From Halobacterium zhouii (GTDB lineage: Archaea > Halobacteriota > Halobacteria > Halobacteriales > Halobacteriaceae), in contig NZ_CP089593.1 of assembly GCF_021249405.1 (NCBI RefSeq), positions 1,984,001 to 2,048,000 of the forward strand: a stretch of DNA of 64,000 nucleotides, in the 5' to 3' direction. A program made the position numbers and the translations under genes. Shown here piece after piece: positions 17,322 to 25,740 of this stretch. A model generated the notes under the pieces. It was not told the origin of the DNA. It was given only the letters and a program-made list of their open reading frames with translations, and did no database searches. How positions within the stretch are numbered: the first letter of the stretch is position 1; each line of letters begins with the position of its first letter.

Positions 17322-17438
17322 ATGGAATCCACTGACTGCGAAACCATCCTCTGCGAGGACGGCTGGCTCGAACTCCGGGACACCGCAAGCCCACACCGGT
17401 GGGTTGCCACCGACCGCCCGGTCGAGTGCCAGCCTTGA
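17322..17438 (+). CDS. 38-residue acidic small protein
   Basis: A short open frame coding 38 residues, beginning MESTDCETILCEDGWLELRD and ending in TDRPVECQP. It has three Cys, several Trp and a strongly acidic composition with GC-ending codons like real genes nearby. I recall short haloarchaeal proteins of this look (Glu/Asp-Gly-Trp-Leu-Glu-Leu core) but cannot name a family with certainty. It ends 34 bases before the convergent purQ. It is the only coding signal in the 363-base gap between RaSEA and purQ. Confidence 0.5.
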   Translation: MESTDCETILCEDGWLELRDTASPHRWVATDRPVECQP

Positions 17439-17471
17439 CCTCTGCTCCGGGCCCGCCCCGGGCGAGTTCTT

Positions 17472-18152
17472 TTATCCCGACGCGAACGCCGACAGCACGC
17501 CTCGTCCGTCCGTGCTGCCGAGTTCCGGGAGCGCGGCGCGCTCGGGGTGTGGCATCATCACGGCGACAGAGTCGCGTTCACCGAGCACGCCAGCGACGGC
17601 GCCCCGGGACCCGTTCGGGTTCGCGGCGTCCGTGACGGTCCCGGACTCGTCGCAGTACCGGAACAGGACGCGGTCCTCTGCGACGACGTCCTCGTAGGTC
17701 GCGTCCGCGGCCTCGAAGCGCCCCTCGCCGTGCGCGATGGGGAGCGAGACGACCTCGCCCTCGTCGTAGGCGGCGGTCCACGGCGTGTCCGCGTTCTCGA
17801 CGCGCAGGCGAACGTGCTCGCACCGGAAGCGCGCGCTCGCGTTCGTGGTGAACGCGCCCGGCGTTAGTCCGGCCTCACAGCCGATTTGGGCGCCGTTGCA
17901 GACGCCGAGCACGGGGACGCCCTGGTGTGTGGCCTCGCGCACTTCCTCGACGATGGGCGACTGCGCGGCCATCGCACCCGCACGCAGGTAGTCGCCGTAG
18001 GAGAAGCCGCCGGGTAGCAACACGCCCGTGGTGTCCGCCGGAAGACCGTCCTCGTGCCAGACGATTTCGGTGTCGACGCCGAGGTGGTCGAGTGCGCGCG
18101 CGGCGTCGCGGTCGCAGTTCGATCCGCCGAAGCGCACGACCGCGACCGTCAT
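17472..18152 (-). CDS. purQ: phosphoribosylformylglycinamidine synthase, glutaminase subunit PurQ
   Basis: A 226-residue class I glutamine amidotransferase that supplies ammonia to PurL in step 4 of purine synthesis. The nucleophile is Cys85 in GVCNGAQIG. The His-Glu pair is in PHPERA near residue 207. The PGGFSYGDYLRAGA block at about 47-60 is diagnostic. Its ATG overlaps the stop of purS by 4 bases, which fits the PurS-PurQ-PurL complex. purL is not in the window; purC is 4 kb away on the other strand. Confidence 0.96.
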   Translation of the reverse strand: MTVAVVRFGGSNCDRDAARALDHLGVDTEIVWHEDGLPADTTGVLLPGGFSYGDYLRAGAMAAQSPIVEEVREATHQGVPVLGVCNGAQIGCEAGLTPGAFTTNASARFRCEHVRLRVENADTPWTAAYDEGEVVSLPIAHGEGRFEAADATYEDVVAEDRVLFRYCDESGTVTDAANPNGSRGAVAGVLGERDSVAVMMPHPERAALPELGSTDGRGVLSAFASG

Positions 18153-18403
18153 TCGCGGGCCTCGACCGCCACGTCGTAGTCGTGGATGGTGGGGTTCGCG
18201 AGCAGGCGTTCGGCCATCTCGCCGGCGCGGTCGGCGGCCTCGCGCTCGTCCGCGGCGTCGAGGTCGATCTCGAAGCGGTCGGCCGAGCGGAGATCCTCGA
18301 GTTCGAAGCCCAGGCGTTCGAGCGCGCGCTCCGTGGTCTCGGCCTCCGGGTCGAGGACGCCGCGTTCGAGGCGGACGGTCACCGTCGCGGTGTACGCGGT
18401 CAT
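18149..18403 (-). CDS. purS: phosphoribosylformylglycinamidine synthase subunit PurS
   Basis: An 84-residue protein with the PurS pattern: an N-terminal strand (YTATVTVRLERGVLDPEAETTERAL), a central ...FELEDLR segment and the C-terminal LLANPTIHDYDVAVE. PurS dimers bridge PurQ and PurL and carry the ammonia channel. The ATG ending at 18403 is chosen; the longer frame upstream is Ser-rich and not protein-like. The 4-base overlap with purQ implies an operon. Confidence 0.93.
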   Translation of the reverse strand: MTAYTATVTVRLERGVLDPEAETTERALERLGFELEDLRSADRFEIDLDAADEREAADRAGEMAERLLANPTIHDYDVAVEARE

Positions 18404-18464
18404 CGCGTGGAGATGCGCGTGTGTGTGCAAAGACTCTTTTGGAACGTGTTTTGAATGCACGTAC

Positions 18465-18665
18465 GTGACCAAAGGGGCTTGCGTCGGCGGGTCGTCTCGT
18501 TCCCTCGCGTCGTCGAACGCGGCGTCAAGCAGGGACGTGGAACTCCCCGAACAACCACTCGAAGCCGACGCGCTCGTCGAGGATTGGCTGGTCGCCACGG
18601 AGGTTAGTGACGGCTATGTCGTCACTTGGCTGCGTATAACAAAGCGGTCAGTGAGTATACGGTAA
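18465..18665 (+). CDS. possible 66-residue hypothetical protein
   Basis: An open frame from a GTG at 18465, in the gap between purS and the next gene. The C-terminal two thirds look protein-like and acidic (DVELPEQPLEADALVEDWL, then VATEVSDGYVVTWLRITKR), with a beta-strand pattern and codon use like its neighbours. The N-terminal third is Ser/Gly-rich and weak, so the start is uncertain. No family recognised. If real it is divergent from purS with about 60 bases between. Confidence 0.4.
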   Translation: MTKGACVGGSSRSLASSNAASSRDVELPEQPLEADALVEDWLVATEVSDGYVVTWLRITKRSVSIR

Positions 18666-18686
18666 CTCCCAGCCACCCCGTACCCA

Positions 18687-18950
18687 ATGTCCAACCCCGA
18701 ACCCCAGCGAACGGCACACGACCGGTTCCGGCTGTTTATCGCGTGGTACACCGCCATCCTCGGTGGCTTCGCCATCCTGGTGTTGGGGATGGTCGTGCTC
18801 GCCGCGTACGTCCTCGACGGCAGCCTCCAGGTGTATATCAACGAGTTCGGTGAAGCGAACCTGGAGGTCGCCGCGTTCGCCATCGTCTGCGGGACCGTCC
18901 CGTTCGGCCTCTACGTGATCGACAGCTACCTCCGGCAGCACAGCGCGTGA
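18687..18950 (+). CDS. two-helix membrane protein, unknown function
   Basis: An 87-residue protein with a polar N-terminus (SNPEPQRTAHDRF), a first helix (about residues 15-43), a short acidic segment (INEFGEANLE) and a second helix (about 59-78). It begins 22 bases after the end of the previous open frame. No domain recognised; it looks like one of many small conserved haloarchaeal membrane proteins. Confidence 0.6.
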   Translation: MSNPEPQRTAHDRFRLFIAWYTAILGGFAILVLGMVVLAAYVLDGSLQVYINEFGEANLEVAAFAIVCGTVPFGLYVIDSYLRQHSA

Positions 18951-19085
18951 ACCACGAGCGCGCCGCCGCATAGTGAGTCTGATAACCCGTCACGTCGTCG
19001 GTCGCGCTACTGACGCCCCGTCGAGCGCGTAGCGCGGCCGCTACCGGAACAAGTAGCGCCTCGAAAAATGGAGTGGGTGGGTTCG

Positions 19086-20240
19086 TTACTCGCGGCCGTA
19101 CACCATGTACAGCGCGCCAGCGACCGCCAGCAGCACCACGACGAGGCCGCCGACGAACAGCAGGCCGGGGCCGCCGTCCTCGCCGTCGCCCGGCGGCGAC
19201 GTCGAGGTGCCCGGGTCGCTCGTCGTCTCGGACGGCGTCGTGCCGTCGTCCGTCGAGGTCGGCGAGTCCGTCGTCGGCGTCGACGTCGGCGGACTGGTGG
19301 TCGGCGAGTCCGTCGTCGGCGGCGTGGTGGTTTCGCTCTCACCACTGCCGCCGCCACCGGTGCCGCCACCGCCGCCACCGCCACCACCGCCGCCGGTGTT
19401 GGCCTGCGTGGTGCCGGGCGTCTCGGTGTCACCGTCGCCGGTGTCGCCCCCGCTGTCACTGCTGCCAGCGATGGCGAACGGCGAGAATCCGGAGACGTCC
19501 GCGCGCAGCGTCACGTCCCCGTTCGTCTCGCCGACGAGCGTCGTGTCGAGGGTCTGCCACGCGCCGTCCTCGTAGTGGAGGACGTTCGCGTCCGCCGGCG
19601 CGACGCCGGCGTCGGCGAGCGCGCTCTCGGAGACGGTGACCGTCACCGTCCCGCCGCCGGACGCCCCCGACACTGAGACGTCGAGGTACGTCACGACGGA
19701 CGCGCTCGACACCGCCGGCGCGCTACCGGTCGGCGTCGTGGACTCGCGCACGACCAGCGTGCCCGACGCGCCACTCCCCAGGTCCACGGCGACCTCCGAG
19801 AGGTCGCCGCCGGAGAGCGGCACCGCCGCGCTGCCGTCGTCGCCGAGCGCCGCGGAGCCGCCCGCGACGGTGTCACCGGCGTCGACGCTGAAGTCGACCT
19901 CGGTGGAGCCGCCGGAGGCGACGTCCGCGGACTTGGTCTGTTGCTTGACGGAGATCTCGACCTGCTCGTCCGTGTTCACCGTGCTGGTGTTCACGGTCAG
20001 GTCGTAGTACCCGTCGCTGTCCGTTACGTCCGTCGCGACGACCTCGCCGTCCTGCGTGACTTCCACGAGGACGCCGCCGACCGGCGACCCGCCGCCGTCC
20101 GTCACGGTACCGAAGTACCGCTGCGGGGGCTGGGGCGGGCCGTCGGCTGTCGCGGCGACGGCCGGCGCGAACGCGCCGGTCACAGTCATCAGTACGACGA
20201 CCACGACGAGGAGTCGAGCCGCCGAACGTTGCCATTTCAT
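19086..20240 (-). CDS. secreted surface protein with PGF-pre-PGF domain and C-terminal anchor
   Basis: A 384-residue exported protein. In order: a signal peptide (SAARLLVVVVVLMTVTGAFAPAVAA); a carboxypeptidase-regulatory-like beta sandwich (YFGTVTDGGGSPVGGVLVEV, about residues 40-100); a PGF-pre-PGF domain (VTVTVSESALADAGVAPAD through SGFSPFAIAG, about 185-262); a run of Gly near 280-296; a Ser/Thr/Pro-rich stalk likely to be O-glycosylated; and a C-terminal membrane helix with a short Arg-Glu tail. Proteins with PGF-pre-PGF usually end in a PGF-CTERM archaeosortase signal. Here the end reads GGPGLLFVGGLVVVLLAV, a near but not exact match. It follows the giant glycoprotein by 86 bases on the same strand. 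Confidence 0.8.
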   Translation of the reverse strand: MKWQRSAARLLVVVVVLMTVTGAFAPAVAATADGPPQPPQRYFGTVTDGGGSPVGGVLVEVTQDGEVVATDVTDSDGYYDLTVNTSTVNTDEQVEISVKQQTKSADVASGGSTEVDFSVDAGDTVAGGSAALGDDGSAAVPLSGGDLSEVAVDLGSGASGTLVVRESTTPTGSAPAVSSASVVTYLDVSVSGASGGGTVTVTVSESALADAGVAPADANVLHYEDGAWQTLDTTLVGETNGDVTLRADVSGFSPFAIAGSSDSGGDTGDGDTETPGTTQANTGGGGGGGGGGGTGGGGSGESETTTPPTTDSPTTSPPTSTPTTDSPTSTDDGTTPSETTSDPGTSTSPPGDGEDGGPGLLFVGGLVVVLLAVAGALYMVYGRE

Positions 20241-20326
20241 GGTATGTATCATCGGTATATCGTCCGCCTATGATAAATGTTCGATTTCGAAAAATTGGAA
20301 GATGGAACGCGAGTGGTTAGGTCGCG

Positions 20327-23300
20327 TTAGGCAGTCGCAGTGACCTTTTTGACGTCGCTTGGGTTACCTTCGCCGTCGTAGATGACGACGTAGATATCGT
20401 AGGACGTGCTCGCGGTCAGTCCAGATGCCGTACCAGTGTTCTCCGCGCTAGTAGACACGCTGAAGCTTCCACTGGAGAGTGCAGCGCTACCAGTTGCGTC
20501 GTTACCAGCTTTCACCTGGGACGCAGACGGTGCGTTAGCTCCGGAACTCACCACGACGAAGTAGGACGTGCCACCCTCGATGGCTGCCTTGTCGTGAACA
20601 GTGATGGAGCTGTCACCAGTCGTACCCGAGGTGCTCGGGTAACCAGAGGCGTGAGCGCTTGCGGTGTTGTCGACCGTGACAGTGCCGGACGCCGTATTCT
20701 TGTTACCTTCACCGTCGGTAACGGTCACACGAACGTCGTAGTCACCGTCGGACAGCGTAGTCGTGTCCCAGCTACCGGACGTGATCTCGGTCCAACTCGA
20801 ACCACCAGCCGTGGTGTACTCGTAGGTCACCGAGCCACCGTCAGCGGAAGTGTCGAACCAAGTCGTCACGTCGACCGACGAACCGGTCACGTCACTGCTC
20901 GGGAAGCTACTGCTCTTGGAAGCCGAGCCCTGGTTGTTGTCAACAGTGACCGTTGCCGTGGCCGTCTTCGTGTTGCCTTCACCGTCGTCGACAGTCACGC
21001 GGACCTTCACGCTACCGTCGTCCGCGTTGTTCGAGTCCCACGCCGTCGCGTCGGAGATCGAACTCCACGAATCACCGCCGTCCGCGGAGTACTCGTAGGT
21101 TGCCGTACCGCCGTCCTTGTTCACGCTGAACCAGGACGACACGTCGACCGACGAACCAGTCACGTCACTGGTCGCGGTTCGCGTCACCGAAGCCGACGGA
21201 TCGTCTAAGTCAACCGTCACTGAATCCATCTCGTTCGCAGCGCCATCGTTACCGTCGGCGTCTTCAGCCGAGAGGAGGTACGCACCTAACGTACCGTCAC
21301 TCCCCGTGCTGAGGTCGGCCGTGTAGATGTAATCGCCGCCCGAGGTCGACATCGTGAAGTCGGACTCGGACAGCATTCCGTCAGCATCCTGAGTACCGGC
21401 AACGTGGATTGTGGCCAGCGGTTCGTCGGTAATCAGTTTCACATCGACGTCCTGTCCGCTACTGCTCACGTCGAAGAGTTTGATGGACGGCTGCTCGCTG
21501 TTCATCCCGTCGTAGTTGACGGGTGCGTGAAGACCGCTCTTGTCGTCCGTGAGGAGCCAGTAGCCCTCGCCGGCGCGGAGCGTGTCCACCTGCACCTGGG
21601 TGTCAGCGTTCTCAACCGAGTAGGTGCTGCCGTCAAGCAGGGCGAGTGCCTGGTCGACGGGCTGGCTACCTTCCTGGTAGTGACCGATTAGGTTCCAGCC
21701 AGATTCGAGTTCCTGCTCGCCGTACGTCTCCGGCATGTTCTCGTCACCGACGGAGCCGGCTCCGTACTTCGTGAACCCGCGCACGTCGATCTCCGTGTCC
21801 TTCTTCGCGTCGATGAGGTAGCCCTGACCAGCTTCGAAGGCCGAGAAGTCGTTCTCCTTGGCCTCGGGGTCGTAGCTCATCCACTTGCCGTTGTCGTACG
21901 TCCAGATGACTTCGACGCAGCCACAGAAGTTGACATCCTCGAAGTCGACACTGCCTGCCTCGATGGGCACGGACACGAAGTTCGTACCCTTCTCCAGGTC
22001 GAGCTCGATGGAGTCAACCGGCATCTTGTACGGTCCCGTAGAGCTGTCAGACTTGGGGTCGTTGGAGAACGTCTCGGTAAAGGACTCCTTCACGAGCGTG
22101 ATGTTCGCGTTCTCCCCGCCCGTCTGAATCTCCTTCCCGAACGTGACGACGACCGTCCCGTCGTCGTTGTCCGTGAAGGTGGCCGCGGTCACGCCTTCGA
22201 ATGCGATGTCGGACTTTTCGAGTCCGTCAATCGGCTCGGAGAACGTGAGTTTCACCTTCGTGTGACCCTCACTCGTCGCGCCGATTACGTCGGCGTCAGC
22301 GAGGTTCACGTGACCACTGTCGGCCTTGATTTCCTTCGACTCAACACCGGAGTCGAGCGTCAGCCCGCCAGTCGTCGTGGCGTTGTCGAGGCTGATCTTG
22401 TAGAGGCCGTCTCGCGGCGTCTCGTAGGTCGTCAGCGTGTAGTTGTACGACCCGTCACCGAGTTTCTTCTCGGTGAACTTCTCGATGGAGAGCGTCTCGC
22501 TGTTCTGGCTGTGGTAGCCGTCGAAGCTCTCGATCGTGACGTTCAGTCCGCTGAGGTCGTAGTCCGACTCGATCGTGATGTTGAGGTCGCCCGGGTCCAG
22601 TTCACTGTCTTTCAGGTCCTTCGGGAAGCGCTCGGCGTTGATGTCGAAGTCACCGCTGTCGAACTTCTCGGCCGTGAGCGCCTTCGTCGTCAGCGTATCC
22701 GTAGCCGACTTATCGTATCCAGGGTCTTCAACGACGGCGACAAGCTTGTACAAGCCCTCACCCTGGGTGTTGACGTTGAACTCGTCTGCCGTCGTCGTGA
22801 CGTCATTGGTGTCACCGAAGTCTCCATCCTCCGCGGAGATGTACTTGTACACGATGTCGCCAGTTCCGACGCCAGCGTTCTCAACCGTCAGGAAGGTCGT
22901 GATGTTGACCTTGCCGGTGAGCGTCGCGTCTTTGTCGTAGCTGAGCGACGGCTCGGCGTTGTCAATCGTGAACTGTTCAGTCACGGAGTGGACGTTACCG
23001 GCGTCGTCTGTCGACTGAACCTTAAGGACGAAGTTGCCCTCTGCAGCGTCGGACGTGTTGACGTGCGACGGCGAAAGAATCTTGCCGTAGTCGTCTGCGG
23101 CAATGTCGCCGTCATCGACCGCGACCCAGTAGGTCAGGCCGTTTCCGTCGTCCGCCGACACCGAGTAGTGGTCCGTGAAGTCCACGTACCCGCTGAGCGT
23201 GTCAGGGAGGTTCGTGTCGTCGCTCACCGACGGCTTCGTCGTATCGACGGCGAACGTCGTGTTGAACTCCTTCGCGGACAGTCCGTTCGGGTTGTTGGCA

Positions 23301-24700
23301 ACATCGTCGCTCGCTGCGGTGATGTTCACCGAAGCGCTCGCGTCCTCGATGGCCGCTGCGCCGGAAAGGTCGACCTGTGTGTGCACGACGGACTTCGTGC
23401 CGTCGTTTGCGACGTCACTGAAGGTTCCAAGGGGGATACTTCCCCAACCATCTGCCTTGAGGACGCCGGTGACCGTGTCAGCGGCGACGTTCTCGTCGAA
23501 CGTGACCGTGACGTCCACCTTGTCAGTCGTGTCGGAGACGTTGAGCGGCGTGTCTTCGACCGCGATGTCGGTGATAGTCGGCTTCTGGTTGTCCACCTGG
23601 AAGCTGAACGTCTCACTGTCACTGTTACCGTGGTCGTCCGCCGCGCTCACGGTCACGTCGATGGTGCCGTTCGGGAGCGCGGGAACACCGCTCTGACCAG
23701 TCGTGACCGAGAACTTGTCGTTGGCCTTGTCGTACGCGTCGTCCTTCGTCACGTTGGTGAAGATGACGCCGTTCGGGCCACTGACAGTGAGTTCTGCGGT
23801 GCTGTCGTTGACAGTCCCCCCATCGATACTGACTGCGATGGTCTGGGACGTCTTCCCGTAGGAGTCACCTGCCGTGGGCTGGTTCAGCGTGAAGTCAAGT
23901 CCAGTCTTGTCGACCACGAAGTTGAACGTAAGTTCGCCAGTACCAGCAATCGAGTTACCGACAGCGTCCTCGGCTTCGATGGAAACGTCAATCTGGCCCT
24001 CGGGCAGCGCCGGAACGTTACCGGTTCCGGGGGTCAGCGTGAGATTCCCGTTCGAGAACTCGATGCCGTCGCCGGACACGTCGGAGTCGATCTCGTGCGT
24101 GAAGATGACACCGTTCGGGCCGGTGACCGACACGTCGATGGTCGACTCGTTGATTGCCGTGCCCGTGCCGTTCAGGGCGACGTCAATCGTCGGGGAACTC
24201 GTCGTGACGGTCCCCGTCGGAGCCTTGTAGTCGGCCTTTGGGTTGTCAGCGTCGACAGTGAGCTTCCCAACGTTGATCCCCGAGAACGAGTCTCCGTCTG
24301 CGAGACCAGTACTGCTACTTGCCTCGTAGACGAACACCGAGTACGTTCCAGACGTAGCGGGTGCATCAAACGTCGTCTTGAACGAGGAACTGCTGGTCTC
24401 TTCTGTGGTGTCAGCAACCTTCTTCTCCATATCGGAGGTCTGGAAGACACCATCACCGTTGAGGTCCACGTAGACGTATATCGGGTCGTCCGGTGAACCG
24501 TCGGTAAGATTGTCTGCGTCGTCGGTACCGCTAACTACTACGTCGCCACCAGCCGCGACCTGTTTTGTCTCGAGGGTCGCAGTACTGGCAGCCGCCGCAG
24601 CCCCGCCCGACAGCGCGATAGTGCCCACCATCACGGAGAGCACCATCAGCGCCGAGAGCACGACTGCGCGCGCCTTGTTCTGTAGGTTCGTGTCTGTCAT
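20327..24700 (-). CDS. giant secreted surface glycoprotein, S-layer-type signal peptide
   Basis: A 1457-residue protein. The N-terminus MTDTNLQNKARAVVLSALMV followed by ...SGGAAAA is the haloarchaeal surface-glycoprotein signal peptide. The body is a chain of Ig-like beta domains. The motif GPNGVIFT occurs in two adjacent N-terminal domains. A domain near residues 920-1100 has a Cys-Gly-Cys and the GWNLIG sequence. Two 92-residue repeats start with DVTGSSVDV near 1177 and 1269. Many N-x-S/T sites are present. The C-terminus ends in a fibronectin-like strand (YDIYVVIYDGEGN) with no membrane helix or PGF-CTERM, so it is either secreted, held by other surface proteins, or truncated. It could be a major S-layer component or an adhesin. 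Confidence 0.85.
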   Translation of the reverse strand: MTDTNLQNKARAVVLSALMVLSVMVGTIALSGGAAAAASTATLETKQVAAGGDVVVSGTDDADNLTDGSPDDPIYVYVDLNGDGVFQTSDMEKKVADTTEETSSSSFKTTFDAPATSGTYSVFVYEASSSTGLADGDSFSGINVGKLTVDADNPKADYKAPTGTVTTSSPTIDVALNGTGTAINESTIDVSVTGPNGVIFTHEIDSDVSGDGIEFSNGNLTLTPGTGNVPALPEGQIDVSIEAEDAVGNSIAGTGELTFNFVVDKTGLDFTLNQPTAGDSYGKTSQTIAVSIDGGTVNDSTAELTVSGPNGVIFTNVTKDDAYDKANDKFSVTTGQSGVPALPNGTIDVTVSAADDHGNSDSETFSFQVDNQKPTITDIAVEDTPLNVSDTTDKVDVTVTFDENVAADTVTGVLKADGWGSIPLGTFSDVANDGTKSVVHTQVDLSGAAAIEDASASVNITAASDDVANNPNGLSAKEFNTTFAVDTTKPSVSDDTNLPDTLSGYVDFTDHYSVSADDGNGLTYWVAVDDGDIAADDYGKILSPSHVNTSDAAEGNFVLKVQSTDDAGNVHSVTEQFTIDNAEPSLSYDKDATLTGKVNITTFLTVENAGVGTGDIVYKYISAEDGDFGDTNDVTTTADEFNVNTQGEGLYKLVAVVEDPGYDKSATDTLTTKALTAEKFDSGDFDINAERFPKDLKDSELDPGDLNITIESDYDLSGLNVTIESFDGYHSQNSETLSIEKFTEKKLGDGSYNYTLTTYETPRDGLYKISLDNATTTGGLTLDSGVESKEIKADSGHVNLADADVIGATSEGHTKVKLTFSEPIDGLEKSDIAFEGVTAATFTDNDDGTVVVTFGKEIQTGGENANITLVKESFTETFSNDPKSDSSTGPYKMPVDSIELDLEKGTNFVSVPIEAGSVDFEDVNFCGCVEVIWTYDNGKWMSYDPEAKENDFSAFEAGQGYLIDAKKDTEIDVRGFTKYGAGSVGDENMPETYGEQELESGWNLIGHYQEGSQPVDQALALLDGSTYSVENADTQVQVDTLRAGEGYWLLTDDKSGLHAPVNYDGMNSEQPSIKLFDVSSSGQDVDVKLITDEPLATIHVAGTQDADGMLSESDFTMSTSGGDYIYTADLSTGSDGTLGAYLLSAEDADGNDGAANEMDSVTVDLDDPSASVTRTATSDVTGSSVDVSSWFSVNKDGGTATYEYSADGGDSWSSISDATAWDSNNADDGSVKVRVTVDDGEGNTKTATATVTVDNNQGSASKSSSFPSSDVTGSSVDVTTWFDTSADGGSVTYEYTTAGGSSWTEITSGSWDTTTLSDGDYDVRVTVTDGEGNKNTASGTVTVDNTASAHASGYPSTSGTTGDSSITVHDKAAIEGGTSYFVVVSSGANAPSASQVKAGNDATGSAALSSGSFSVSTSAENTGTASGLTASTSYDIYVVIYDGEGNPSDVKKVTATA

Positions 24701-24811
24701 GTTGTGTCTGGGGTCGTTCCACAGCGGTCAGTGGCGCCGGTCCGCGTCCCCCACCGCCGACGTGTCATCGGAGCCAACTGTCCGCATGTACTGTCGGTAT
24801 ATACCGAACGG

Positions 24812-24820
24812 GCTTAAAAT
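24812..24820 (-). promoter_or_regulatory. candidate TATA box of the giant glycoprotein gene
   Basis: On the minus strand ATTTTAAGC lies about 112 bases upstream of the ATG at 24700, in the AT-richest part of the intergenic region. Start of transcription would be near 24788, giving an untranslated leader of roughly 85-90 bases, longer than usual in haloarchaea. A short palindrome GGTATATACC (24797-24806) sits next to the predicted start and could be an operator. Confidence 0.4.
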
Positions 24821-24922
24821 GGTTGCGGATAGTTACAGGGTTACTAACGAGAAGGAGACGCCTCTATTGGCAGGAGGTTACCAGTGAAAACGGATGCAGT
24901 CCCGACTGCGTCTCAGAGCGCG

Positions 24923-25210
24923 CTACTCGTCCAGTTCGTCGGCGACGACGGCCTCGAAGTCGACGTCGTCGCTCTCGTAGGCGTCGCGGTGCTCGAGCAC
25001 CACCTGACCCTTCTCCGTGATCTCGTAGAGGCCGCTGTTCGGCGCGGGACCGACGCGCTCGACGAGGCCGTAGTCCGCGAGGATGGGAAGGCGCGTGTTG
25101 ATGTACGCGCGATTTTTGTCAATTACATGTGATATATTCACAGCGTTATTTCGCTTCCCACCAGAGAGCGCCTGTAGAACCTCGAAATCAGTCGGGACTG
25201 CGAGTTTCAT
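24923..25210 (-). CDS. winged-helix transcriptional regulator (PhiH1-repressor-like)
   Basis: A 95-residue protein with a winged-helix DNA-binding fold. It has helix 1 TDFEVLQALSGGKRNNA, helices 2-3 VNISHVIDKNRAYINTRLPILADYGLVERV, and the wing NSGLYEITEKGQVVLEHRD. This pattern is that of small haloarchaeal regulators related to the phage PhiH1 repressor. It lies just upstream of the giant glycoprotein gene on the same strand and may regulate it, by inference. Its own promoter gives a nearly leaderless mRNA. Confidence 0.8.
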   Translation of the reverse strand: MKLAVPTDFEVLQALSGGKRNNAVNISHVIDKNRAYINTRLPILADYGLVERVGPAPNSGLYEITEKGQVVLEHRDAYESDDVDFEAVVADELDE

Positions 25211-25234
25211 GCGTGCGAGAATGGGAACTCTAGG

Positions 25235-25245
25235 CTATATATACC
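25235..25245 (-). promoter_or_regulatory. TATA box of the winged-helix gene
   Basis: GGTATATATAG on the minus strand lies about 25-35 bases before the ATG at 25210. Haloarchaeal transcription starts about 25 bases downstream of the TATA box, so this predicts a leaderless or nearly leaderless transcript, which is common in this group. The AT-rich match stands out in a GC-rich background. Confidence 0.6.
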
Positions 25246-25338
25246 GGGGGTTTTGTCCGGAATCCTACAGTGAGTAGGTACTATCAGTATACGGGATGTG
25301 GGTGGTGGCGGGCCGCCGGGTGGATCCGGGCGGCAGAA

Positions 25339-25620
25339 CTACTCGGCGTCGAGTTCCGTGAGCGCGCGTTTCGCGAGTTCCAACTCCGCGACGGCGCGCT
25401 CCTGTTTCGCGATCAGGTCGTCGAGGCGTTCCTGAAGGTTCTCCACCGGGAGGTCGTCGGTCGCGTCCGTCGTGGTGTGCAACAGGAACTCCTCCATCGT
25501 GGCCGTGGTAGCGTTCTCGACGTCGATGAGTGACTTCACGACGGCCCACTCGGGCGATTCGACGCCCGAGTCGTCAGTGCCGTCGGCAACGGTGCGCTGC
25601 ACATCGTCCTCGTCCCCCAT
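25339..25620 (-). CDS. acidic coiled-coil hypothetical protein
   Basis: A 93-residue acidic protein, taking the ATG ending at 25620. The C-terminal half has a regular heptad-like pattern (LQERLDDLIAKQERAVAEL then ELAKRALTELDAE) predicting a coiled coil. The N-terminal half is polar, with SPEWAVVKSLIDVENATTATMEEFLL. No family name. It lies between the CBS gene and the winged-helix gene on the same strand, but with gaps of more than 100 bases, so it is probably transcribed separately. Confidence 0.55.
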   Translation of the reverse strand: MGDEDDVQRTVADGTDDSGVESPEWAVVKSLIDVENATTATMEEFLLHTTTDATDDLPVENLQERLDDLIAKQERAVAELELAKRALTELDAE

Positions 25621-25740
25621 TAGCATCCCTGTCGCACAGTAATCCTGTAACCTGTTTCAAAGTATCGGAACACCAAAGGTTCCATATTTCTAAAATATTC
25701 TCCAGGGGAGCTATGAAAATAGTGAGCGCGGGGTTGCACG

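Noticed and set aside
14793..17396. An 867-residue single protein covering the molybdoenzyme and upstream sequence
   Set aside because: The upstream 505 residues are antisense to raSEA and not protein-like; the true start is the ATG ending at 15881.
19355..19402. GC-rich trinucleotide run as a regulatory repeat
   Set aside because: It is the in-frame glycine codon run of the surface protein and needs no other explanation.
22262..24496. Long open frame on the plus strand opposite the giant surface gene
   Set aside because: Its translation is Arg/Val-rich with no domain and lies exactly antisense to a gene with signal peptide and repeats; GC-rich codon structure of the real gene keeps the shadow frame open.
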